A stretch of DNA of 64,000 nt from Periplaneta americana (lineage: Eukaryota; Arthropoda; Insecta; Blattodea; Blattidae). Of this stretch, positions 35,037 through 45,600 are shown in pieces (position 1 is the first letter of the stretch; each line of letters opens with the position of its first letter). The stretch is from positions 145,230,204 through 145,294,203 of the forward strand of contig NC_091126.1 in NCBI RefSeq assembly GCF_040183065.1, in the 5' to 3' direction. The notes under the pieces are model-generated. The model worked only from the letters and a program-made list of their open reading frames with translations. It was not told the DNA's origin and searched no databases. The position numbers and the translations under genes are program-made.

Positions 35037-35879
35037 GTTCTTTCATGTCCTGCCTGTCAAAATACTAACAACAATACGACCTACCCCAGAGTTTTGCGTT
35101 ATTTTGGATGCGAGTGTCGAAATACAATTTTAATATTTGATTGCTATTACTAGGTTTGAAACGGAATTGTAGCGGTTTTATCCTTATTTAGTTTAACTTT
35201 ATTACTAGTGAACCATTTATTTGATCAATCGTTTGACTTCGAAATAGGACGAGACGATAAAAGTCACGAGACGATAGAAGTCACCCTCGGCTCTCTTTTT
35301 GCGCATGCGCCAATCGGTGTAGTATTTCCGTTTCTGGTGTGATGCTGGGCCCCGTTGTAAGCATAAAAATTGTTTTATTCACCGCATGCTAGATTCACCT
35401 TCGTCACAATCATATATTATTTACATTTCGGTGATACAAGTTACGTAATTATAATAATAGTGCATTGGTAGATTTCGCAATTATTACTCCAGCTCTTGTT
35501 ATCCAAGTCAAACCTTATTTTCGTATAATTGTATTCCAGAATATTTCCTCATAAGTCTTGATAGGCTATATGTATTAAGAGTTAATTTCTGGTGGTAGTA
35601 TTGATATTAAACTTGGCCAACACAATATTCCACCTACAACTTCAGAGGGGCGGCAAGAACTAGCGCTGAGGTAGTTCTGGATATTTCAACTGTAAACCAA
35701 CTTATGAATGTCGTGATATGCAAATAAATATCACCAAACGTAGATGCCAACTTCAGAGGGGCTGCAAGACACTTTGTGTGCAAATTTATAAAACCAGGGG
35801 CATCACATCCAGTAAAATTAAGAGTGATCTCAACCTTGTTAACAATTCGAAGAGATATTCCTATGTTAATAAAGCGGCG

Positions 35880-36089
35880 AAACTAGCGCTGAGGTAGTTC
35901 TGGTGATTTCGGAAGTGAAAATTGTTGAATTTATAACGGATTCTTTTTATGTAGATACAGTTGATCGTATATGCATCATAGACAAATATATGCATGGCAT
36001 AACAAAAGCCTAAACTAACCAAATCTAACCTGTCACAGATTCGTATATGCAACATGTATATAAGCGGGGAACTACTTCAGCACTAGTTT
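35880..36089. mobile_element. 210-bp MITE with 21-bp TIRs (AAACTAGCGCTGAGG family)
   Basis: The ends AAACTAGCGCTGAGGTAGTT and, in reverse, AAACTAGTGCTGAAGTAGTT are inverted repeats. The body includes CTAAACTAACCAAATCTAAC and CTGTCACAGATTCGTATATG. An equal-length copy is at 42522-42731, and diverged relatives occur near 35650, 50990-51692, 51885-51957 and 31820. No TSD was confirmed. It may be a part of the host transposon that amplified separately. Confidence 0.65.
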
Positions 36090-37160
36090 AGCTAAAAATC
36101 GAATTAATTTATTTGAAAGATGAAGTAGGATGTAGGCCAAAGATTATTATTTGAACTCTATAGAGAGTAGTGGTTTGGTTCGACTGGAACATCTCGGAAA
36201 AAGAAAATATATATTTTTTTATTATTACCGGCATAGACCTATATTCATTATTATTTATTATTCCACAGTTGAGTAACAAAATGGACAAGAAACCATCAAG
36301 AAACTGTATTACAATAATATGTAAGATGTTTACAGGACAAAAATTATTAAAACATGTAACAATGCTATACAATATTGAAGTATAACTTAATACACAATTT
36401 ATGGCATTCATAGTTGACAAATTACCTAAGCAAGTGGTTGCCCACCTGGGTGTGTGGAACCAATGTATGTTTTCAAACGTTATTTTAACTAAATTTAACT
36501 TCATCGCATTCTGTGACATATCAGCTGGCTGAAATATTTTTTATCTCACACTTCTAAGATTTTAACAGGAATGAGTTTGTCCAAGGACTTCCCTTGGCTT
36601 GAAACTCTTGCTTACATATCCGATATTATTATTATTTTTCTTTATTTTAATCTCTAGGTTCCAACTGTGTTCAGCATTCAGGATAAGACTAAAGCAACAA
36701 TAAAGAAATTAAACTTGTCTTGCTGAGTTATCAATCGAGAATTCGATTAATGTTCCACTCCGTGACTTTCGTCCAATATGTTTGGAAGCATAAAAGCATA
36801 AAAGTATCTTCATTGATTGACATTAAAATTACGGAAATATTATCTAATAAAGACAATTGTATGAAAAATTCATTCCCGATGACAAACAATTAATAGTTTG
36901 ACCAAAGAAAAGGGTCTCTTAAAATTATTACAATTATCTACTGATATCGTGGTTAAAAATTGTGTTTCCTAAAACATCTCTGTTGCAATCTTGGTTCCAT
37001 GACTCACCAGTATATCTCAATGTTTTCTGGATTGCAGTACTACACTTAATGCCATTTGCATCAATATATTTGAGTGAGAGTACATTTTCTGCTCTGGTCT
37101 TCTTGAAGAACAAATACGAGTATAGAAGTAAACATAATCTTAAGGTAGATTTGCAACTTA

Positions 37161-39795
37161 AGCTACGGTTTGTTTATGGTGATCATCACCGGACGCACAT
37201 CGCCGGCGATTATAAATGCTGGCGATGATCGTCAGGAAGTGGTATCTTTATCAGTGTAAATCGCTGTCATTTCTCATTTGTTTTGCTACTTTAACTCGAT
37301 TAAATATTTCTACATGGCCTTCTCTAAAAATCGATTATTGAACATGTCGCTCATTTGCGACAAGAGAGGCACAACTCAAAATTTTTCATTTTTGAGATTT
37401 TACAAAAATGAACTCCAAAAGTAGTATATTTTCATCGTGAATAACGACAAATACATGATTACATTATTTTTCCCCCAGATGGCAGATGTGTCTTTATTAA
37501 ATTGTTTTAATCTAACAAAATCATTACAACAACAAAGACTTAATTTTAGTTGTTACGAAGCATTCAAACTGAAAGGTTTAAATCTTTTCATGAAGAGTGA
37601 CAGAATTTGCGTTGCGTCTTTTCATTGAATAATTTTTTTTTCAGCGGCAAAGAATTATTGTGTTGTGTCATTATTTTAGAAAAGTAACAAATACTTACTT
37701 AACTTCCCTTATTATCAGTAAGCTTACATTTAATATTGTGACGGTATTTATGATTAAAACTATTTTAATTTAATAATTATTTAATGTTATGTCTGTCTAT
37801 TTGAAAAGTATAATAACGTTTTACCTTTATTTTGAATATGGTTAGTAATTTTTTTTACACGGAAATGAGTCAATTACGTTCCCATGTAATTCTAAAGCTG
37901 TCAAAACAAACATTTTTAGACAATGATGTCTGGCAGCCGGTTACTCAAACACAACTCGAATGTTTGTTCAATAATATACCGAAAATTTTATCAAGATGAA
38001 TAGTATTAATGCCTTGATTAAAAATTTAAAAGAAATAACAGTGTCCCTGTAAATGAAATAAGTTTAAAATATGTAACATGAATAATGATCTGCCCTGTTA
38101 TTTACATAAAGTAAGCATGCTAGTGTAAATGATGCTGATACAGATTCTAAATAGAATGTTTTTAATTTAACATTTTGACTTGAAAACAACTGATGTCACC
38201 TATTTCATTTGGCATGTGGGAGAAGCAGAAAGAGATGTCAATGAAGTAGGTACCTGTGTACTTAACTTCTTGGAAGAAAAACAGAAAATGTCGGCTGAAG
38301 TCATAAACATAATTTTCTATACTGAGCATTGCTGAGGACTTCTGTTCTGAGGTTCATGATCCATCTGTACGTGTTCACTGTATCCAAATTCCCAAATCTG
38401 AAATCCATTATCCATAAATTCTTGATAACTGGACACACTCAGGATGAAGATGATAGTGCCCTTTCAATTATCGAGAGCGAAGTAAAACGCGTGTCCAAAA
38501 GTGGTCCGATTTACACTCCACATCATTTTGTCTCTATTGTTAAAGCTGCAAAGAAAATAGGACGGACCTACAAAACCAAGGAAATATCCCATAAGGACTT
38601 TTTCAATATCAAGAATCTAGGAACAAATTACAAGAACGCAAATTACTTCAGGAGCACAAGGAAAATGAACGAAGTAAAGGTTTTGACAGTGCATCAAAGT
38701 CATCCATTGTCATTTTTCTACAAAACATTCTATTTCGACGAAGAATTTCAAGAAGTATAACTAAAAAAAGTTCTTCAAGAACTGAAACCAAAACCGAGAC
38801 TCCAGAATTGCCACAAGTTTATAATGAAAAAAATAGGTATAAGTGAGAGAAAAGAAGCAGATTTACTAGATCTCATTAAACTGAATCACATTCCAAGCTT
38901 CTATAAAGAATTCTTTGAATCTTTGAAAGTGTAGAGAAGTGTTGTGAACTGTATTGAAAGTGTTGTGCTGTAGTTTATGTTTACTGGGCAATTTATTTCT
39001 GAAATAATTTTGTGTAAAGAATTTCAGATCTTTTATAATGCTTTCTCAATCTAGGTTGTTGCTATTATATTATTTTTTCTAGCATAATTCATAGTCATGT
39101 ATTTAAAAAGAGTCATTAAGTTATACGGTTAATTATAAAGTATAATTTTTATAAAAAGTTATTACATTCGTTTGTCAATAAAACAACATCTTTGTTAAAA
39201 TTTAAATTTATTAATTAATGTCACAGAGCATCCTTACAATATTATTCTGTAATGACATGCCAATAAATTATTCCCTTGCATTACTTTATCGAAAAATTTC
39301 CTTTCTAGAAACACAATAATTGTGCAGTTATTGTACAACTGCAATAATTGTACAATTATTGTACGTCAGGTAAATATTCTTACTGTCATAACTAAAAACA
39401 GACATATATTTATTTAAAAAAGAACGACACAACTTAAAATAATTGTTGAAATTATTGAAATTAATTAATAATTATGGTACTATACGCTACAACACTAGAA
39501 ATATAATATATATGCAAAATTGCATTCCGTTTGGAAAATGCGTGTGCCTACAATTTGATTTCTAAGAATATGAAAATTTTGAAATGCTTCTCCTGTAAAA
39601 TTAACACTTTTTTAAGTTGTGTCACTCTTATCGCAAATGAGCGATGTATGGAGTGATATGCGTCCTGAATTTGCTTCAGAAGCAACCTCCAGCGATCTGC
39701 ACCGCGTCCAACAATCATCACTGTAAAGAAACAGTACTCATTCATTTTAACTGCCAGCAACTCCAAGCAATGATCGCCGTAAACAAACTGCAGCT
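37161..39795 (+). mobile_element. TIR transposon with TTA target duplication carrying a DUF7869-like gene remnant
   Basis: The ends are inverted repeats of 26 bp with four differences: AGCTACGGTTTGTTTATGG on the left and, in reverse, AGCTGCAGTTTGTTTACGG on the right. A second inverted block lies inside: TCGCTCATTTGCGACAAGAG at about 37348 and its partner at about 39650. TTA flanks both sides (37158-37160, 39796-39798). The insertion interrupts a hAT coding frame precisely, which independently fixes the boundaries. A 3-bp TWA duplication is typical of PIF/Harbinger, but the protein remnant inside is not a recognisable Harbinger transposase. Confidence 0.8.
38190..38934 (+). pseudogene. DUF7869-like protein remnant
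   Basis: A 143-codon frame (38329-38760) contains NLKSIIHKFLITGHTQDEDD, then SALSIIESEVKRVSKSGPIY, TPHHFVSIVKAAKK and NIKNLGTNYKNAN. After a stop, KFIMKKIGISERKEADLLDL and IPSFYKEFFESL follow in another frame up to about 38934. Upstream, YFIWHVGEAERDVNEVGTC reads in a further frame. The HKFxxTGHTQxExDSxHSxIE pattern is what I remember from insect and cnidarian proteins annotated with DUF7869; I could not check it. The frame breaks show the gene is dead. It sits inside the TIR element at 37161-39795 and is its probable transposase or accessory gene. Confidence 0.55.
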
Positions 39796-39880
39796 TTAGA
39801 GTACCTACAATTCAGCCAGACTTCGCAAAGCGACTTCAACCATTCCACTAATAATTTTATAAGTATAAAATAAAACTTGT

Positions 39881-41155
39881 TTAACACTAGAAGAACCAAC
39901 CGATCATTTGACTCATTTCGATATTTAATTAATTTGTACCTCCTCTGTGTATTTGCTCATCAATCTAGTCCTTCAGGACATTTATTGAATTTACTCTTTT
40001 TAAATCCTCTGAAAATGTCAAGTCCCTATCATTATTTATGGGGATAAAAGTACAGTTACCTAGAAGGACGAACATAGGTCATTTTTACTGGTCTGCACTG
40101 TCTTATTTTCATGCAGCAGCAAACTACAAATATTGCTGTTTTATGATCGTCTTACGCATCCTAATAATGAACTCAATAGGCCTACATTGTCCCCATGTGA
40201 CAAGCTTATTGAATGTATGTGGCAAGTCTTTCATATTACCGAAAATATTCCCTTTATGTAGACTGGTTGATACTCAAAACATAAGAACGACAATAGGGAG
40301 TTTATAACCGCTTTCCTATGACATTACAATATAGTCAATATATTCTGGATAACAGCGGCAATTCTTTTGGCAACTGTGTGAAGTATTTCATTAGTCTATC
40401 TCAAGATTTCTATTTGCCATGTACTGTAGTTATTTTGCAAACATGGCACGAAAGGGTTTGAGCGATGAACTTCTGTTATGAAAGATTATGAGGGATGAAG
40501 AATTCTGCATTATTTAGAAACACTGTCAGAAATAGATTAGGAAAGAGAATATCCAGTTAGTGTTTGTGACGAAGATGAAAATGAGACTGGTGATTTTAGT
40601 TATATCTCGCGAGATTATATATTCCAGCAGTGTCCAGGAAACCAGAGAGGAAGACCTGTCAGATTGGAGGGTGTCACAGCAGAAATAAGACCACATGTCT
40701 GCGCAAAGTATAACAAATTCTGAAAGAATCATGTATGTGTGTGCAAAGTGTAGAATCATGTACATGTGTGTGTGTGCAAGATGTGATTATAGTAATCAAT
40801 AGACTATAGATAAATTCAGAAAACACAAAATATATATGTCAAAAATATTTAATGAAAAATTGAGTGAACATGATGTTAAGAACAGAATTACATTTGAGAA
40901 ATGGCAGAATTAATATGCTAGTACTTATACACAGTTAATAAAACAATTTTTCTTCATCTACACATAACAATTTCTTCTTAGAAGAAGAGTGTATTGTGGT
41001 CTCAAATTTTGTTCTGAAATTATTAACTCGCAACCCTTTAATTATACCCACTAAGTCTGTAATAAGACGATATTTCAAATGAAAGCTGCTAATGAGACAG
41101 AAATTTAGGATAAAACGTACATGTCAAAATGACCTGTGCTGGTCGTACTAGGTAC
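39881..41155 (+). mobile_element. piggyBac-like deletion derivative
   Basis: The left end is TTAA followed by CACTAGAAGAACCAACCGAT, close to the CACTAGAAGGACC style of piggyBac-type ends. The right end in reverse, CTAGTACGACCAGCACAGG, then TCATTTTGACATG, is similar, but no TTAA remains there. Inside, at 40443, MARKGLSDELL resembles a piggyBac transposase start. About 220 bp later GNQRGRPVRLEGVTAEIRPH followed by a cysteine-rich tail resembles its C-terminal zinc finger. The catalytic middle is missing and stops are present. Confidence 0.5.
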
Positions 41156-42521
41156 TTTGAAAGTCCCAGTCTCTGTAATGTTAATTTTAACAGCAAAAGA
41201 AACATCCCACTGGAAACCGTATAGTTTTATTTTTGACAGTAAAGATATGATAAAACATAAAATAACCTTGTATTTGTATATTTATATTCAAAACTTAAAA
41301 CTGATATTTAATATAGCTACCAACTTATTAAGGGTAGTTAATTCACTACATTATGCAAATGTTTAATGAGTACAAAATGATTACCAGATTATTACAGAAA
41401 ACACTGGAGGTCCACCAAAATGAAATGTAAGCTTCAAAGGGTTCATCACACACCATATTTGGAAACCACTGATTTAGGTTATGGCAAAATATAAGGATAA
41501 TAAATAACGACTATAAGATGCAATGTTACAAATGTAAGATAATTACAGGGCAAAAATAGAGCACAATACATTAACAGAAAATAATATATAAATTATGAGG
41601 AATATTTACAGAAATTATCTTTGAGAAAATAAGAGACGATACATGGAGACATTATTCATTTAAGATAAATGATGATAAAAACAATAATACGTTAGCATTA
41701 AATAAGTGCAAAATAAGTGTTTGTTGCTTGAATAGTGGTGCAAAATTACATGTTGAGGATGTAATGTAATTAATGGAACGCACTGAATATCTGGATTGCG
41801 GTAAATAAAACATTTTTATGCTTACAACGGGGCTCAGCATCACACCGGAAGCGGAATTTCTTCACCGATAGCGCATGCATAATAAAGGGAGCCGAGGGTG
41901 ACTTTTATCGTCTCGTATAAAAGTCACCCTCGGCTCTCTTTTTGCGCATGCGCCATCGGTGTAGTATTTCCGTTTCCGGTGTGATGCTGGGCCTCGTTGT
42001 AAGCATAAAAATTGTTTTATTCACCGCATTCTAGATTCACCTTCGTCACGATCATATATTATTTACATTTCGGTGATACAAGTTACGTAATTATAATAAT
42101 AGTGCATTGATAGATTTCACAATTATTACTCCAGCTCCTGTTATCCAAGTCAAACCTTATTTTCGTATAATTGTATTCCAGAATATTTCCTCATAAGTCT
42201 TGATAGGCTATATGTATTAAGAGTTAATTTCTGGTGGTAGTATTGATATTAAACTTGGCTAACACAATATTCCATCTACAACTTCAGAGGAGCGGCAAGA
42301 ACTAGCGCTGAGGTAGTTCTGGATATTTCAATTGTAAACCAACTTACGAATCTCGTGATATGCAAATAAATATCACCAAACGTAGGTGCCAACTTCAGAG
42401 GGGCTGCAAGACACTTTGTGTCCAAATTTATAAAACCAGGGGCATCACATCCAGTAAAATTAAGAGTGATCTCAACCTTGTTAACAATTCGAAGAGATAT
42501 TCCTATGTAAATAAAGCGGCG

Positions 42522-42731
42522 AAACTAGCGCTGAAGTAGTTCTGGTGATTTCGGAAGTGAAAATTGTTGAATTTATAAGGGTTTCTTTTTATGTAGATAC
42601 AGTTGATCGTATATGCATCATAGACAAATATATGCATGGCGTAACAAAACCCTAAACTAACCAAATTTAACCTGTCACAGATTCGTATATGCAACATGTA
42701 TATAAGCGGGGAATTACTTCAGCACTAGTTT
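42522..42731. mobile_element. Second 210-bp MITE of the AAACTAGCGCTGA family
   Basis: Same length and position relative to the surrounding transposon as the copy at 35880-36089, so it was present before the two transposon copies diverged rather than inserted separately. Confidence 0.65.
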
Positions 42732-43304
42732 AGCCAAAAATTGAATTAATTTGTTTGAAAGATGAAGTAGGTTATAGGCCAAAGATTATTATTTGAACTC
42801 TATAGAAAGTAGTGGTTTGGTTCGACTGGAACATCTCGGAAAAAAGAAGATATATATATATTTTTTTATTATTACCGGTATAGACCTATATTCATTATTA
42901 TTTATTATTCCACAGTTGAGTAACAAAATGGACAAGGAACCAACCAAAAGAACAAATCGGGACACCCTTAGAACAATAGCATTTTAAATATCATGGTAAA
43001 TTAGGAAACATACCACTAACTTTATGACTTCCTGTAGGCCCTAAATGTTTTTATCCATCTAAATCACTGATAGAGGAGGTCAGCTGTCGAACATGTTAGT
43101 AAAGCAATTCACAATGCCGCTATCTTTCCTGAATTTGAGATCGGTGAATCTTCACACACGCAACAGAGTGACTCCACTTCTCTATCCATGATCCACATTT
43201 TTGTAGTTCGGTTCAAATCTATGAACTATTGGGATCGAACAGTAATGGTCCTAAGTCTTACCAAGCGGAAATGACACAGAGCTAACAGTTAATTAACAGT
43301 GTAT

Positions 43305-43604
43305 GGTAATTATGTAGTAATAATCGGCCAGGCCTCCATATTCCCGCAATAGAGGTCCAGGGCACCTTCGTTATCATATGTATTTTCTTTTATTAAATTT
43401 CGTTTGTATATGATTAACTTGTCATCCAGTATCCACTTTACACCCTGGATCTCTGTTGTAGTAAGATGATGGCCTGGCCGATATGACCTGTCGATGGTTT
43501 GTTTCTACACAATTATTAAAATATATGTGTATACTTGGTAATGTATCTATCCTGGATCTCTATTACGGGAAGATGGCCTGGCTGATGATTACTACTTAAT
43601 TACC
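43305..43604. mobile_element. 300-bp MITE with ~52-bp TIRs
   Basis: GGTAATTATGTAGTAATAAT with CGGCCAGGCCTCCATATTCC on the left is repeated in reverse at 43550-43604, with some mismatches. A further inner copy of CTGGATCTCTGTTGTAGTAA and ATGGCCTGGCCGAT lies near 43445-43485. No coding sequence; TSD not resolved. Confidence 0.7.
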
Positions 43605-44197
43605 CAAAATTTAAAACTAACCATTATCAACGCTCGTTTTTAGGTTGATTTTTTTTTTTGTTATGATCGTCGTCGTAGGTGTGTGCTCGTTAATTGATTA
43701 GCAACGGCTATATAACTACTGATAATGGATAAATGCTTAATAAAGAAAATTGTCCCCACTGAAAGTGCAGTGAACGGGAATACAATGATAAATTGGGTCA
43801 TATTAATGACAGTGAAATTAATGACTCATCGTCGGGTGGCGATCAAAACCTTGTAATTCCAAAACTGAAAATTTTACAAGAGAAAGATATAATATTACTG
43901 ATACGATATCATGTTCACGTGCTCTATTTTATGTACATGTCTTAAATGTCTGTTTAAATTCGACTGTTTACTAAATATGGTACTGCAATGTTTGCATACC
44001 ACAGGCATTATTACAGAAGTTTGAAAACTAATCCATCAATCTCGAATGAAAGTAAAAGAAATCCAGTTCACAATTACTGCGGTAAATAAAACATTTTTAT
44101 GCTTACAACGGGGCTCAGCGTCACACCGGAAGCGGAATTTCTTCACCGATAGCGCATGCGCAATAAAGGGAGCCGAGGGTGACTTTTATCGTCTCGT

Positions 44198-44850
44198 GAA
44201 ATAGGCCTACTTCTTATAAGCTACAGCTCATCGTCTTCTTATATAAGCAGTAAGGACAGAAGGAGCAGAAATAAAGGATGCCGGTGTCGAAATACAGTTT
44301 TAATATTGTATTGCTATTTGTTTTTCACTGGGTCTGAAACGGAATTGTATTGGTTTTATCCGTATTTAGTTTAAATGCATTACCAGTGAACCATTTATTT
44401 TGTTTATGCCGGGCGTTGTTACACATTTATGGATGAAAAAAAAAATGCTGCTAATTAACAAAACTATGGACTTAACTTCATAAAATTTACATGAAATATG
44501 ATATATCAGTTGTCTTTTTCCTTTTGACATTGTAGTTATATGCAGCACACACAACAGGCATGTTTTTTCTTCGTTTTATTGTACTGCTTACCTCCGTTAT
44601 ACAACATTGTAAGCAGACGAATTTTTACAAAGGTGGGCGCTTAGCTCAGATCTGCCGTGTTTCGCGGTGGCACCGCAAAGAGCGCTGTACAGGACAACAT
44701 GGCCACTCTATAGTCTTCTCTTTCTAACTCGTTGGTGTCGGAGGTGAGCGACTGTGGTATTACTGTAGAGTGGCTATAACGCCTGGTCGAAAACAGTTGA
44801 ACATTAGTTCGCCATGTTTTGCTTGGTCAATACATAAGGGCGTGATTCAA
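44198..44850 (+). repeat. Right flank of the interrupted older element
   Basis: It contains the second copy of the direct repeat found at 35100-35225, here at 44288-44402. A GC-rich end (44640-44830) includes TCTTTCTAACTCGTTG, the reverse of ACGAGTTAGAAAGA at 34275. It may be the distal end of the element whose left part is at 34200-35240. Confidence 0.4.
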
Positions 44851-44984
44851 ATGTAGCAGGAGATGGCAGTGATGAAGTTAATTATTTTTGTTAATTGATA
44901 TAAATATTATGTTAATAAGTAAAAAAAAACACACACACAGGCAAATTTATTGATTTCACTGAATATCATCAATAGTGTTGCATT

Positions 44985-45600
44985 GTATTGTATTTATTAA
45001 CATTCCATGGTATTGATACATTGCTTTACAGCTAGAATATGGAACAAGTCTAAAAACTTAATACTATTATAAAGTCTTAATTTATAGTCACAGTATAGAT
45101 GAAATATATATACAGACGAGATTTACAATATACTCTACTAGTACAACACAAAGTTTTAGTATCAATTTCATGAAGTGTTAATGAATATCGTGAATTCACT
45201 TATAGAATAGAAGGCGTGAGAAATTAGGTACTTCTTTAATTTGGCCCTAAATAATCTTATGTTTTGAGTTTAATTTTTTATATCGATAGGGAGGCTATTA
45301 AAAATTTTTACTGCCATATAACGCACTCCTTTTTGATAGCACGATAGACTTGCCGATGGAGTATGAAAGTCATTTTTTGACGTGTATTTCTGCTATGAAC
45401 TGTTGAATTAGTTACAAAGTTTTCACGATTACATACGAGGAAGACTATTAATGAAAAGATATACTGAAAAGCCATGGGCATTATTTGTAGTTTTTTTTAA
45501 ATAATCCTACAAGATTCCCCAGATTTGGCACCTACTATTATTCTAATTACTCTTTTTTGTAATAGAGATATACTGTTACTATCTGTGGAATGTCAAAACC
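44985..45600 (-). mobile_element. 5'-truncated LINE 3' end, same family as 20021-23745
   Basis: Read in reverse, it matches about 23140-23740 base for base with small gaps, including the TATATCGATAGGGAGGCTAT-like 3' coding region and the end GGAATGTTAATAAATACAAT. It begins in the C-terminal coding tail, so it is a truncated insertion. The tail consists of AATAC-type repeats at 44980-44995. Confidence 0.85.

Larger units (their letters stand above)
34200..35240 (+). repeat. Left flank of a possible older element split by the block at 35249-44197
   Basis: A roughly 130-bp segment at 35100-35225 (GTCGAAATACAATTTTAAT, TTTGAAACGGAATTGTA, GTGAACCATTTATTT) is repeated in direct orientation at about 44288-44402, on the other side of the inserted block. 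Near 34265-34330, ACAACGAGTTAGAAAGAGG with nearby TATAGAGTGG has an inverted counterpart at about 44705-44750. This suggests an older element interrupted by the large insertion, but its ends are not defined. Confidence 0.4.
36582..39850 (+). pseudogene. hAT transposase C-terminal remnant (ZBED5-like), split by an insertion
   Basis: Visible pieces are FPWLETLAYISDI (near 36586), matching the WLxKLAYLxDIF block of this hAT group, and FASIYLSESTFSALVFLKNK with YRSKHNLKVDLQL (37050-37160). The frame then resumes across the inserted element (37161-39795) as RVPTIQPDFAKRLQPFH, ending at a stop at 39848-39850. Removing the insert and one TTA would restore VDLQLRVPTIQPDF. Upstream parts are deleted or frame-broken. 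It lies within transposon copy 1. A hAT-type end (CAGTGGTTTCC in reverse) at about 41463-41474 may belong to it. Confidence 0.75.
35249..41916 (+). mobile_element. Long-TIR DNA transposon copy 1 (unassigned superfamily)
   Basis: The left end starts ACGAGACGATAAAAGTCAC and repeats the same motif 15-20 bases in. Its TIR of roughly 115 bp includes CACCCTCGGCTCTC, GCGCATGCGCC and GTTGTAAGCATAAAAATTG, with the reverse copy at 41800-41916. It is followed directly by a second copy (41917-44197), and GAAATAGG flanks the pair at 35241-35248 and 44198-44205. Its first ~1050 bp match copy 2 (35340-36295 against 42000-42945). The interior holds MITE-like repeats, a hAT remnant split by another element, and a piggyBac-like remnant. 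No transposase clearly belonging to it was found; a short frame after an acceptor-like CCACAG begins MDKKPSRN. Confidence 0.75.
41917..44197 (+). mobile_element. Long-TIR DNA transposon copy 2, internally different
   Basis: Its left ~1030 bp match copy 1 at high identity, including the MITE-like repeat. The right TIR (44085-44197) ends GACTTTTATCGTCTCGT and is followed by the TSD copy GAAATAGG. At the junction with copy 1 the first eight TIR bases are missing (GTCTCGT|ATAAAAGTC). After about 42950 the interior differs from copy 1: it holds a 300-bp MITE (43305-43604) and a frame start MDKCLIKKIVPTESA at 43724, which resembles the start of some hAT transposases but soon breaks. The short frame MDKEPTKRTNRDTLRTIAF at 42928 parallels MDKKPSRN in copy 1. 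Confidence 0.7.

Noticed and set aside
35861-36055. 64-codon minus-strand frame repeated at 42503-42697
   Set aside because: Repeated only because it lies in the duplicated MITE and transposon sequence; no domain.
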